This document shows, piece after piece, positions 53,075 through 61,424 of a stretch of 64,000 nucleotides of DNA. The DNA is taken from positions 558,001 to 622,000 of the forward strand of contig NZ_SMGP01000002.1 of the NCBI RefSeq assembly GCF_004339745.1, read 5' to 3'. A model generated the notes under the pieces. It did no database searches. It saw nothing but the letters and a program-made list of their open reading frames with translations, and was not told where the DNA came from. How positions within the stretch are numbered: position 1 is the first letter of the stretch; every line of letters starts with the position of its first letter. Source of the stretch: Paraburkholderia sp. BL9I2N2 (lineage in GTDB: Bacteria; Pseudomonadota; Gammaproteobacteria; Burkholderiales; Burkholderiaceae). The translations under genes and the position numbers were made by a program.

Positions 53075-54844
53075 ATGCTTTCCACTAGCGCAACCGGACG
53101 CCGCGCCGCGCCGCCGCACGCGGCAGACGGCGGCTCCATCGGCGCGCTGCCGCACGGCGGACTGCAACCGTTCATGGGGCTGCTGCGCTGGCTCGTCGTC
53201 GCGGTGCTGACCGTGGCCGTGGCGCTGCCGCTCGGCTTCATCCTGTTGCAGAGCGTGCTGAGCGCGCCGTTCTTCGACGCGAAACGCACGCTCGGCCTCG
53301 CTGGCTTCGAATTCATTTTCAGCGACCCCGACTTCTGGTCCGCGCTGAAAAACTCTTTTGTCATCGCGGCCGGGATGCTGTTCATCTCGATTCCGCTCGG
53401 CGGCATTCTCGCGTTCCTGATGGTGCGCACCGACCTGCCGGGCCGCCGCTGGCTCGAGCCGCTGCTGCTCACGCCCGTGTTCGTCTCGCCGATGGTGCTC
53501 GCCTTCGGCTATGTGGTCGCGGCCGGCCCGGTCGGTTTTTACTCGGTGTGGTGGATGGAGTTGTTCGGCACCGCCGAAGCGCCGTGGACCGTCTACTCGG
53601 TGTTCGCCATCACGGTGATCGTCGGCCTCACGCATGTGCCGCACGTGTATCTGTATTCGTCGGCGGCGCTGCGCAATCTCGGCTCGGACGTCGAGGAAGC
53701 CGCGCGTGTCGCCGGCGCGCGGCCGTTTCGCGTCGCGCTCGACGTCAGCCTGCCGATGACATTGCCCGCGCTGCTGTTCGCCGGCGTGCTGGTGTTCTTT
53801 CTCGGCTTCGAAGTATTCGGCCTGCCGCTCGTGCTCGGCGACCCTGAAGGGCACCTCGTGCTGGCCACGTATCTCTACAAGCTCACCAACAAGCTGGGCG
53901 TGCCCTCGTATCACCTGATGGCCGCGGTCGCGATGTGCATCGTCGCGATCACGTTCCCGCTCGTGCTGCTGCAACGCCGGCTGCTGAAGAGCGCGAACCG
54001 TTTCGTCACGGTCAAGGGCAAGGCGGGACGTCAAACCGTGCTGCCGCTCGGCGCGTGGCGCTGGGTCGCGCTGGCGATCGTGGCGCTGTGGCTGCTGCTG
54101 ACGGTGTTCGTGCCGCTCTCCGGCATCACGCTGCGTGCGTTCGTTACACACTGGGGACATGGCGTGCATCTCGCGGATACGCTCACGCTCGCCAACTTCA
54201 CCGAACTGTTCGAGCAGAACAACCTGGTCCGCGCGATTCTCAACACGCTCGGCATCGGCGTATTCGGTGGCGCGCTGGCAGTGGGCTTCTATTCGCTGGT
54301 GGCGTTCGCCGGACACCGTCGCAACGACTGGGCCACGCGCCTGCTCGATTACCTCGTGCTGCTGCCGCGCGCGGTGCCGGGCCTGCTCGCCGGTCTCGCG
54401 TTCCTGTGGGTGTTCCTGTTCGTGCCCGGCCTCAAGGAACTGAAGAACTCCATGTGGAGCATCTGGATCGCGTACACCGTTGTGTGGCTCGCCTACGGCA
54501 TGCGTCTGATTCAGAGCGCGCTGCTGCAAGTCGGGCCTGAGCTCGAAGAAGCAGGACGCAGCGTCGGCGCAACGCGCGCACGCGTCAGCCTCGATGTGAC
54601 GCTGCCACTCGTGCGCTTCGGCCTGCTCGCTGCGTGGCTGCTGATTTTCATGATCTTCGAGCGCGAGTATTCGACCGCCGTCTATCTGCTCTCGCCCGGC
54701 ACGGAAGTGATCGGCGCGCTGCTCGTCTCGCTGTGGGCCACCGGGTCGGTCGATCAGGTCGCCGCGCTTTCTGTCATCAACATCGCGATGGTCGGCGCCG
54801 GACTCGGCGTCGCGCTGCGCTTCGGAGTGAAATTGCATGGATAA
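53075..54844 (+). CDS. ABC importer permease, fused double domain
   Basis: 589 residues with about 12 helices, two permease domains in one chain. Each half carries its EAA loop: EEAARVAGARPFRVALDVSLP in the first and EEAGRSVGATRARVSLDVTLP in the second, which contact the ATPase. This fused layout is usual for FbpB-like ferric and phosphonate importers. ATG at 53075 with AGGGGG upstream. Its end overlaps the ATPase gene by 8 bases. Confidence 0.9.
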   Translation: MLSTSATGRRAAPPHAADGGSIGALPHGGLQPFMGLLRWLVVAVLTVAVALPLGFILLQSVLSAPFFDAKRTLGLAGFEFIFSDPDFWSALKNSFVIAAGMLFISIPLGGILAFLMVRTDLPGRRWLEPLLLTPVFVSPMVLAFGYVVAAGPVGFYSVWWMELFGTAEAPWTVYSVFAITVIVGLTHVPHVYLYSSAALRNLGSDVEEAARVAGARPFRVALDVSLPMTLPALLFAGVLVFFLGFEVFGLPLVLGDPEGHLVLATYLYKLTNKLGVPSYHLMAAVAMCIVAITFPLVLLQRRLLKSANRFVTVKGKAGRQTVLPLGAWRWVALAIVALWLLLTVFVPLSGITLRAFVTHWGHGVHLADTLTLANFTELFEQNNLVRAILNTLGIGVFGGALAVGFYSLVAFAGHRRNDWATRLLDYLVLLPRAVPGLLAGLAFLWVFLFVPGLKELKNSMWSIWIAYTVVWLAYGMRLIQSALLQVGPELEEAGRSVGATRARVSLDVTLPLVRFGLLAAWLLIFMIFEREYSTAVYLLSPGTEVIGALLVSLWATGSVDQVAALSVINIAMVGAGLGVALRFGVKLHG

Positions 54845-55904
54845 GCTCTCGGTCGACAACCTCTTTCTCAGCTATGGCGACAACCCGATTCTCAAAGGTG
54901 TGTCGTTCGAACTGAATCCCGGCGAAGTGGTCTGCCTGCTGGGCGCGTCGGGCAGCGGCAAGACCACGCTGCTGCGCGCGGTGGCCGGTCTCGAACAGCC
55001 GTCGTCGGGCCGCATCGAACTGGACGGCAAGGCGTTTTTCGACGGCGCGGCGCATGTCGATCTGCCGGTCGAGCAGCGCTCGCTCGGGCTCGTGTTCCAG
55101 TCGTATGCGCTGTGGCCGCATCGCACGGTGGCCGAGAACGTCGGGTATGGATTGAAGCTGCGGCGCGTCACCGCTACCGAGCAGAAAAAACGCGTGCAGG
55201 CCGCGCTCGACCAACTCGGCCTCGGCCACCTCGCCGCGCGTTATCCGTATCAGCTTTCCGGCGGCCAGCAACAACGCGTGGCGATTGCGCGGGCGCTCGT
55301 CTACAACCCGCCGGTGATTCTGCTCGACGAACCGCTCTCCAATCTCGACGCCAAGCTGCGCGAAGAAGCGCGCGCCTGGCTGCGCGAGCTGATCGTGTCA
55401 TTGGGCCTCTCGGCGTTGTGCGTGACGCACGACCAGACCGAGGCGATGGCGATGTCCGACCGCATCCTCTTGCTGCGCAACGGACGTATCGAACAGGAAG
55501 GCACGCCGGCCGAACTGTACGGCGCGCCCCGCTCGCTCTATACGGCCGAATTCATGGGCAGCAACAACCGCATCGAGGCGCGCGTGGCCGCGGTCGACGG
55601 CGAACGCGTGACGCTTGCCGGCGACGGCTGGCAACTGCAGGCGCAAGCACGCGAAGCGCTCACGGCCGGTCAACACGCGCAAGCCGTGATCCGCCTCGAG
55701 CGCGTGCAGGTCGCCGACGGTCCCGGCACCAACCGGCTCGAAGCCGAGCTCGTCACGTCGATGTATCTCGGCGACCGCTGGGAATACCTGTTCCATTGCG
55801 GCGACCTGCGGCTGCGCGCCTTCGGGCACGTGCCGCGCGCGGCCGGCCGTCACTGGATCGAATTCCCCGCCAACGACTGCTGGGCGTTCGCTCAGGCGAG
55901 TTGA
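54837..55904 (+). CDS. ABC importer ATPase
   Basis: 355 residues. Walker A GASGSGKTT at 36-44, Q-loop VFQSYALWPH, signature LSGGQQQRVAIARAL, Walker B ILLDEPLSN, H-loop CVTHDQTEAM. The C-terminal 120 residues form a TOBE-like domain (EAELVTSMYLGDRWEYLFHCG). It belongs with the CUT1/FbpC-type importers. It is translated with the preceding permease through an 8-base overlap and is followed by a porin gene. Confidence 0.93.
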   Translation: MDKLSVDNLFLSYGDNPILKGVSFELNPGEVVCLLGASGSGKTTLLRAVAGLEQPSSGRIELDGKAFFDGAAHVDLPVEQRSLGLVFQSYALWPHRTVAENVGYGLKLRRVTATEQKKRVQAALDQLGLGHLAARYPYQLSGGQQQRVAIARALVYNPPVILLDEPLSNLDAKLREEARAWLRELIVSLGLSALCVTHDQTEAMAMSDRILLLRNGRIEQEGTPAELYGAPRSLYTAEFMGSNNRIEARVAAVDGERVTLAGDGWQLQAQAREALTAGQHAQAVIRLERVQVADGPGTNRLEAELVTSMYLGDRWEYLFHCGDLRLRAFGHVPRAAGRHWIEFPANDCWAFAQAS

Positions 55905-55957
55905 AAGCGGCACGCCACGAACCGAAGCAAAAAAAAACCAACCACCGGAGACTATTG

Positions 55958-57034
55958 ATGAAGTGGAGCATGAAGAAAGCGACCGTCGGCGTGACTTGCG
56001 CCGGGCTCGCCGGGTTTGCAGCGGGCACGCACGCGCAGTCGAGCGTGACCTTGTACGGCATCGTCGACGCGGGTGTCGAATACGTGAACCATGCAAGCAA
56101 GGACGGCGGCGCCACGCGCCTCGTCTCGGGCGGCAAGAACACGTCGCGCTGGGGTTTGCGCGGCGTCGAGGATCTCGGCGGCGGGCTGAAGGCGGTGTTC
56201 CAGCTGGAAAGCGGCATCAACATCGCCAACGGCCAGTTCGACGACGGCCCCGGCGCGATCTTCGACCGCCGCGCGACCATCGGCCTGAAAAACCGCTTTG
56301 GGCAAATCACGCTCGGCCGCAATTTCACGACCACCTACGATTACATGCTGCCGTTCGATCCGATGGGTTACGCGCCGAACTACTCGTGGGCGACGTCATC
56401 CACGGCGACGGGCGGCCGTAAAGACGGTCTGTTCTCGCGCTCGGCCAATGCGGTGCGTTACGACGGCACATTTTCCGGCTTCAAGTTCGGCGCAATGTAC
56501 GGCTTCGGCAATGTGCCCGGCAGCATGAAGTCGAGTTCGAAGTACGACTTCGGTCTCGGCTACGAGAGCGGTCCATTCGCGGCGGTCGCGACCTTCGACC
56601 GGCAGAACGGCGCGAACGACAGCGTCACGCCCGCCGATACGACCAACTACATTCAGGGCATTCACGCGGGCTTGAGTTACGACTTCGGCGCCGTGAAGGC
56701 GATGGCGGGCTACCGGAACTACCGGCGCACGTTCCACACCAGCGCGCCTACGCTGCGCAGCGACATGTACTGGATCGGCGGTCAATACGAAGTGACGCCA
56801 TTCATCTCGCTGTTCGCCGCGCTCTACCATCAGGACATCAAGGACGCGAGCGATGCCGATCCGACGTTGTTCTCGCTGCGCGCGCAGTACGCGCTGTCGA
56901 AACGCACGGTGCTGTATATGGCGGGAGGTTATGCGATGGCCAAGCACGGCAATGCAGTGAGTCTGTCGCGCGATTTGATTGGCGCGGCGGATACGCAAGC
57001 GGGTGTCACGGCGGGTATCCAGCATCGCTTTTGA
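55958..57034 (+). CDS. outer-membrane porin (Omp_C/gram-negative porin family)
   Basis: 358 residues. A signal peptide (MKWSMKKATVGVTCAGLAGF, cleavage after HAQ) leads into SSVTLYGIVDAGVEYVNHA, the typical first strand of Burkholderiales porins. SRWGLRGVEDLGGGLKAVFQLE and the terminal strand VTAGIQHRF with a C-terminal Phe follow. It should form a trimeric 16-strand barrel. The position after the ABC operon suggests the outer-membrane entry gate for the same substrate. The long open frame upstream of ATG 55958 runs inside the ATPase gene and is not used. Confidence 0.92.
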   Translation: MKWSMKKATVGVTCAGLAGFAAGTHAQSSVTLYGIVDAGVEYVNHASKDGGATRLVSGGKNTSRWGLRGVEDLGGGLKAVFQLESGINIANGQFDDGPGAIFDRRATIGLKNRFGQITLGRNFTTTYDYMLPFDPMGYAPNYSWATSSTATGGRKDGLFSRSANAVRYDGTFSGFKFGAMYGFGNVPGSMKSSSKYDFGLGYESGPFAAVATFDRQNGANDSVTPADTTNYIQGIHAGLSYDFGAVKAMAGYRNYRRTFHTSAPTLRSDMYWIGGQYEVTPFISLFAALYHQDIKDASDADPTLFSLRAQYALSKRTVLYMAGGYAMAKHGNAVSLSRDLIGAADTQAGVTAGIQHRF

Positions 57035-57228
57035 AGTATTTCGCTCGCCGCGTCGCACGGCGACGAAGTGGGCACGCTCGATGAATTTTGCCACCTGTAA
57101 AGCAGATTTTTCTCGGATCAAATGGAGGTAATGTGAAACCGCAACTGATCCCACCGCGCCCACCGTGAACATGAGTCCACACGCAAGCGTGTGGACAGAT
57201 ACCGAAACCACGTGAGCAAGGTTAAAGA

Positions 57229-57609
57229 ATGTCTTACGTAGCAAATATGGCTGAAGCAAATTCTCTTAAAGGACAACTTGTCGGCAACGGACAATGCGTG
57301 ACGTTCGTCCATGCTGTTGTTTCCATTCCACCTTCCTCGTCGTGGCACCAGGGAGAAAAAGTAAGAACCGCGAATCTGATCAGACCAGGATCGGTTGTCG
57401 CAACATTCGACCCTAACGGCAGGTACGGAAACCACATTGACGGACGCAGCCATGCAGCCATTTATCTTGGCCGCAACGCAGCCGGTATTCAGGTTCTGGA
57501 TCAGTGGAACGGACATGCGGCGCAGCCCGTCCACGAACGAACAATCCGCTTCAGAAACGGACACGGAGTGAAAGCCAACGACGGAGATCAATTCTATGTG
57601 GTGGAGTGA
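57229..57609 (+). CDS. BPSL0067-family Cys/His amidase-like protein (putative toxin)
   Basis: 126 residues without a signal peptide. VGNGQCVTFVHAV supplies a catalytic-type Cys23 and DGRSHAAIYLG a His75, with Asp91 in VLDQW. This is the order and spacing of an NlpC/P60 or CHAP-like papain-fold hydrolase, a fold used by peptidoglycan amidases. The BPSL0067 family is named for a Burkholderia pseudomallei protein. The next gene, overlapping by 14 bases, encodes a secreted protein. That layout resembles effector-immunity pairs of type VI secretion. Codon use here is less GC-rich than in neighbours, hinting at transfer. Confidence 0.75.
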   Translation: MSYVANMAEANSLKGQLVGNGQCVTFVHAVVSIPPSSSWHQGEKVRTANLIRPGSVVATFDPNGRYGNHIDGRSHAAIYLGRNAAGIQVLDQWNGHAAQPVHERTIRFRNGHGVKANDGDQFYVVE

Positions 57610-57922
57610 AAGCCTTTGTGTGGTGTTCTGGGCGGTAGCAAGCGGCGCCGCGGTGGCAGCACCGGTTGCTTGTCCGGCCAATGTGCTCGATTCCGGAGTC
57701 CGGCATGTCTTGAACAACGCGGCTTTGTACGATGGGCCGCCGGACCAGATGGTGAGCCTTGCACCGGTACCCGCTGGTCCTGTAGATCACTGGGATACCG
57801 ATAAGATTGACCCCTATCTCGTCTGCAAATACAAGGGCACAGCCAGGACTGTTACGCTTCACGCGAAGAACGTGAGTATGTGTTCAGCAGGCATGAAGCC
57901 ATTCAGGGCACATTGCAAGTAA
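57596..57922 (+). CDS. STY0301-like secreted protein (putative periplasmic immunity protein)
   Basis: 108 residues. A signal peptide (VVFWAVASGAAVAAP) is followed by CPANVLDSGVRHVL and an N-DGPPDQMVSLAPVPAG segment, then DPYLVCKYKGTARTVTLHAKNVSMCSAG. Several cysteines (about 26, 77, 95, 107) suggest disulphides, as expected in the periplasm. I relate it to the STY0301 family, named for a Salmonella Typhi protein; this is from memory and moderate. ATG at 57596 lies inside the end of the amidase-like gene, with GGAG upstream. Likely role: protect the periplasm from the upstream hydrolase. Confidence 0.65.
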   Translation: MWWSESLCVVFWAVASGAAVAAPVACPANVLDSGVRHVLNNAALYDGPPDQMVSLAPVPAGPVDHWDTDKIDPYLVCKYKGTARTVTLHAKNVSMCSAGMKPFRAHCK

Positions 57923-58155
57923 CAGACGGATGCCACCTTACGAGCTTGGGACAGCTTCCGAACTCGCAACAGCCAAAACAGCGCGATCCGGCCGACGAGG
58001 CAACACTCAATCGTGAGCACGATCGCGTTGTGGAACACGCTGTACATGAACGCGGTGCCGACCCGAATATCACATCACGCTCAACGGACCCAACCTCACG
58101 ACGAAGATCGCGCCCGATCTTTAGCGTCGGCGAATTGCGTCAGTCAAGCTTTAAA
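57923..58155. other. stretch after the toxin-immunity pair
   Basis: No intact gene. One plus-strand frame ends with a protein-like run EYHITLNGPNLTTKIAPDL before TAG at 58122-58124, possibly the tail of a decayed or frameshifted gene. This needs comparison with relatives. Confidence 0.3.
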
Positions 58156-58202
58156 AAACACGCGGCGCGTGGACCGCTGAATCGCCCTCACGCCGCGTGT
58201 TT
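58156..58202 (-). terminator. terminator of the leftward sugar operon
   Basis: The 12-base arms AAACACGCGGCG (58156-58167) and CGCCGCGTGTTT (58191-58202) are perfect complements. On the minus strand the stem is followed by TTTTTT, the form of an intrinsic terminator. It lies 55 bases beyond the stop of the binding-protein gene. Confidence 0.82.
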
Positions 58203-58256
58203 CGCGCGTTGCCAAACACTTCAGCCGCGCAACGTCACGCGGTGAAGTGTTGCCGC

Positions 58257-59264
58257 TCAGAAATTGAAGTTATCGATATTGCTCGAATCAAACGTAGTCG
58301 GCGGTCCAAGAATGATTTCGCCTTGCGGCCCGATGGTGCGTTTGCCGAGCTTGCCGGCGTCGAACGACTCGCCTTCCTTACCGCTGATCGTGCCCGACGA
58401 CAGCGCCGCCGCGGCATATGCGGCCAGGTAGCCGAGTTGACCCGGATCCCACAACTGGAACGCCTTCACGGTGCCGTTCTTCACGAACGCGCGCATCTGG
58501 TTCGGCGTGCCCAAGCCTGTCACCGCCACCTTGCCCTTGCTCGACGAGGTCGAGATATAACGCGCGGCGGCGGCAATGCCGACCGTGGTCGGCGCGACTA
58601 TCGCCTTCAGGTTCGGATACGCCTGCAACAAGCCCTGCGTTTCGACGAACGACTTCTGGTCGTCGTCGTTACCGTAGGCGATTTTCACGAGCTTGATCTT
58701 CGCGTACTCCGGCTTCTTCAACTCCTCCTGCATCCACTTGATCCACGTGTTCTGATTGGTCGCGTTAGGCGTGGCCGACAGCACCGCGAACTCGCCCTCG
58801 CCGCCCATCAGTTTGGACACCAGTTGAATCTGGCCACGGCCGATGCCTTCAGCGTTCGCCTGGTTGACGAACAGTTGCCGGCCCTCGGGCGCCGTGTCCG
58901 AGTCGAAGGTCACGACCTTGATGCCTTGCGACATCGCCTTCTTCAGATACGGCACCACCGCATTGGCGTCGTTGGCGGCAATCACGATCGCGTCCTGGCG
59001 CTGTGTGATCAGCGTATTGATGTACTGCACTTGCGACGACGCACCTGCGTCCGACGGTCCCACCGCTTTGCCCACGCCGCCGAATTCCTTGATCGCGGCC
59101 ATGCCGCCGTCGTCGGCGATCACTTCGTAGGGGTTGTTGATCTGCTTCGGCAAGAATGCGATTTTCAGCCCGCTTTTCAGGCCCGCGGCGGACGCGGCGC
59201 AACTGATCGCGATCAACGCGACGCACAGCGCCGCGGTGCCGGTGTGACGTAGAGGTTTGAACAT
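58257..59264 (-). CDS. rhaS: rhamnose-type sugar ABC transporter substrate-binding protein
   Basis: 335 residues. A signal peptide (ALCVALIAISCAASA) is followed by a type I periplasmic sugar-binding fold: LKIAFLPKQINNPYEVIADDGGMAAIKEFGG, DAIVIAANDANAVVPYLKKA and TGLGTPNQMRAFVKNGTVKAFQLWDPG. The opening sequence is the one found in RhaS proteins of L-rhamnose ABC importers. It is the last gene of the operon, the usual place for the abundant binding protein. Sugar assignment is inferred from family resemblance and neighbouring lactonase. Confidence 0.88.
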   Translation of the reverse strand: MFKPLRHTGTAALCVALIAISCAASAAGLKSGLKIAFLPKQINNPYEVIADDGGMAAIKEFGGVGKAVGPSDAGASSQVQYINTLITQRQDAIVIAANDANAVVPYLKKAMSQGIKVVTFDSDTAPEGRQLFVNQANAEGIGRGQIQLVSKLMGGEGEFAVLSATPNATNQNTWIKWMQEELKKPEYAKIKLVKIAYGNDDDQKSFVETQGLLQAYPNLKAIVAPTTVGIAAAARYISTSSSKGKVAVTGLGTPNQMRAFVKNGTVKAFQLWDPGQLGYLAAYAAAALSSGTISGKEGESFDAGKLGKRTIGPQGEIILGPPTTFDSSNIDNFNF

Positions 59265-59356
59265 AGAGTGTCTCCTGCCTTGTTGTTGGACGTCGTGTTG
59301 TCCGGGTTATCGGTTGTTGGACTTTCTCTTCGTAGACGCAGGCCTTGCTGAAAACG

Positions 59357-60373
59357 TTAGATGGAAGAAGCGGACTTCGCGATGAAACGCCGGTCGCGCG
59401 CCGCGCGCCAGCGGGCAACCAGATTCGGTATCAGCACCGACGCCAGCAGCAGCACACCGGTAACGATGGTGAGCGTTTCGCTGGACACGTCGTCGAGCGT
59501 CAGCGCGTTCTTCAGCACGCCGATGATCAGCAGCGACAGCAGCACGCCGATCATCGACCCGCGTCCGCCGAAAATACTCACGCCGCCGAACAGCACCGCC
59601 GCGATCACCGACAACTCGAAACCTTCGCCATTGTCGCCGCGCGCGCTGGTAAAGCGCAGCGTATAGACGATGCCCGCCAGCGCGCTCATGGCGCCGGACA
59701 GCACGAACAGACGCAAGCGGATCTTCGCCACTTCGATGCCGGAGAACGCCGCGGCGGTCGGATTCGCGCCGATCGCGTAGAGACTGCGGCCGAACGCCGT
59801 GGACTGCAGCAGCACGGTGAAGACGATCGCGCCGACGATCACGATGACAAACGGCAACGGTATGAAACTCCCGCCCAGCGTGTCCATGCCGAACGCCGTA
59901 TAAGCGGGCGGGAAATCCGCCACCGCCTGGTCGCCGAGCAACACATAGGCGAGGCCGCGAAACAGCGCCAGCGTGCCGATCGTGACCGCGAGCGAAGGCA
60001 GATTGAGCTTGACGATCACGAGGCCGTTCAGCAACCCGGCCAACGCGCCGGCGGCCAGCACCAGCACGATCACGAGCGGCATCGGCAAGCCCATGTGCCA
60101 CAGCACGCCCATCAACGCGCTGGATGCGCCGAGCACCGAAGCCACCGACAGATCGATTTCGGCGGCGACGATGATGAGCGTCATCGGCAGCGCCATCAAA
60201 GCGATCTCGGTCAGATCGGCTAGCACGTTGCTCAGATTCGCGCCGGTCAGAAACACCGGCGACAGCAAGCGTCCGAGCGCGAGCGAGAGAATCAGCACGA
60301 TTACCAGCAGCACTTCCCATTGCAGCGGTGTTTCGCGTTTGCGCGTGAGCAGCGCGGAATCGGGTTTAGCCAT
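59357..60373 (-). CDS. rhaQ: sugar ABC transporter permease (RhaQ-like)
   Basis: 338 residues, 8-10 helices, BPD_transp_2 family. The segments TLIIVAAEIDLSVASVLGASSALMG and GLVIVKLNLPSLAVTIGTLALFRGLAYVLLG are characteristic of ribose/rhamnose-type permeases, as is the ending VVLFGGVSIFGGRGSM-like run. It overlaps the preceding permease by eight bases and forms the second half of the transmembrane dimer. Confidence 0.88.
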   Translation of the reverse strand: MAKPDSALLTRKRETPLQWEVLLVIVLILSLALGRLLSPVFLTGANLSNVLADLTEIALMALPMTLIIVAAEIDLSVASVLGASSALMGVLWHMGLPMPLVIVLVLAAGALAGLLNGLVIVKLNLPSLAVTIGTLALFRGLAYVLLGDQAVADFPPAYTAFGMDTLGGSFIPLPFVIVIVGAIVFTVLLQSTAFGRSLYAIGANPTAAAFSGIEVAKIRLRLFVLSGAMSALAGIVYTLRFTSARGDNGEGFELSVIAAVLFGGVSIFGGRGSMIGVLLSLLIIGVLKNALTLDDVSSETLTIVTGVLLLASVLIPNLVARWRAARDRRFIAKSASSI

Positions 60374-61424
60374 GATCGCGTTTCCTCATCATGCGTTTGG
60401 CGACGGAGCGGGCCAGCAAGGTATCGGCGGTGATCGCGGCGACGATCAATGCGCCTTCAATGGCCTGCTCCCAGAACGGCGACACGTGCAGCACCACCAG
60501 CGCGATGCTGATCACGCCGAGCACTAGCGCGCCGAGCGTCGCGCCGAGAATCGTGCCGACGCCGCCGGTGATCGCGACGCTGCCCACCACCGCGGCGGCC
60601 ACCACCTGCAATTCGATGCCCTTCGCAGTGCTGGCATCCACGGTGCCGAAGCGGGCCAGCCACAATGCGCCCGCAAAACCGGCAATCGCGCCGGACAGCA
60701 GAAACCCGGCCATCACGCGACGTTCGACATTCACGCCGGCCAGACGCGCCGCCTCCGGATTCGAGCCGATGGCGTAATGTTCGCGCCCGCCGCGAAACTG
60801 TTTCAGATAGACGGCGAGACCGATCAGCACGACGATCGCGATCAGCGCGAGTGTCGGGATGCCGAGGAACGTGCCGGTGGCAAGGCGCGAAAACGCATCG
60901 GGCAAGCTGGTGGCGTTGATCTGTCCGCCGTGCACCCACGCGTAGTCCGCACCGCGAAAGATGTACAGCGTGGACAGCGTCGCGACGAGCGACGGCACGC
61001 GCCCTACCGCGACCAGCAGCGCGTTGATGGTGCCCGCCACGAGACCGATGGCTAGCCCCGCTCCCAACGCGACGATCACCGGCATATGCGGAAACGCGAC
61101 ATACAGACTGCCGACCGCATATGCGCTGACGCCGACCGTCGATCCGACCGAGAGATCGATATGCCGCATCAGGATCACCACGGTCATGCCGGCTGTCAGC
61201 AAGCTGATAATCGACACATTCAGCAGCACGTCGCGCAGGTTCTGCAGATTCAGAAACTGCGGCTTCGCGAGCCCGGTGCCCACGATCAACAGAACCAGCA
61301 CGACGAAGAGCGTCGTCTCGCGGCTCTTCGCGATGCTCGCGGCGAAACCGCCCGGCGAACTGACCGCGCGCTTCGGGACCGGCGCCTGCACCGGTGCGGG
61401 ATGAGTGGAAGAATGGCGCATCAT
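60366..61424 (-). CDS. rhaP: sugar ABC transporter permease (RhaP-like)
   Basis: 352 residues of the BPD_transp_2 family. LLTAGMTVVILMRHIDLSVGSTVGVSAYAVG and GRVPSLVATLSTLYIFRGADYAWVHGGQINATSLPD are the conserved helices, and GSVAITGGVGTILGATLGALVLGVI is the C-terminal signature. A polar N-terminal segment of about 30 residues precedes helix 1. ATG overlaps the ATPase gene stop as ATGA, so the operon is translationally coupled. Confidence 0.88.
   Translation of the reverse strand: MMRHSSTHPAPVQAPVPKRAVSSPGGFAASIAKSRETTLFVVLVLLIVGTGLAKPQFLNLQNLRDVLLNVSIISLLTAGMTVVILMRHIDLSVGSTVGVSAYAVGSLYVAFPHMPVIVALGAGLAIGLVAGTINALLVAVGRVPSLVATLSTLYIFRGADYAWVHGGQINATSLPDAFSRLATGTFLGIPTLALIAIVVLIGLAVYLKQFRGGREHYAIGSNPEAARLAGVNVERRVMAGFLLSGAIAGFAGALWLARFGTVDASTAKGIELQVVAAAVVGSVAITGGVGTILGATLGALVLGVISIALVVLHVSPFWEQAIEGALIVAAITADTLLARSVAKRMMRKRDHG

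Noticed and set aside
55112..55957. In-frame extension of the porin gene upstream into the ATPase gene
   Set aside because: The ATG at 55958 starts a normal signal peptide with a GGAG site; the upstream part is out-of-frame shadow of the ATPase.
58065..58124. Short protein-like run EYHITLNGPNLTTKIAPDL ending in TAG
   Set aside because: Too short and unsupported upstream to call a gene; mentioned only in the surrounding stretch.
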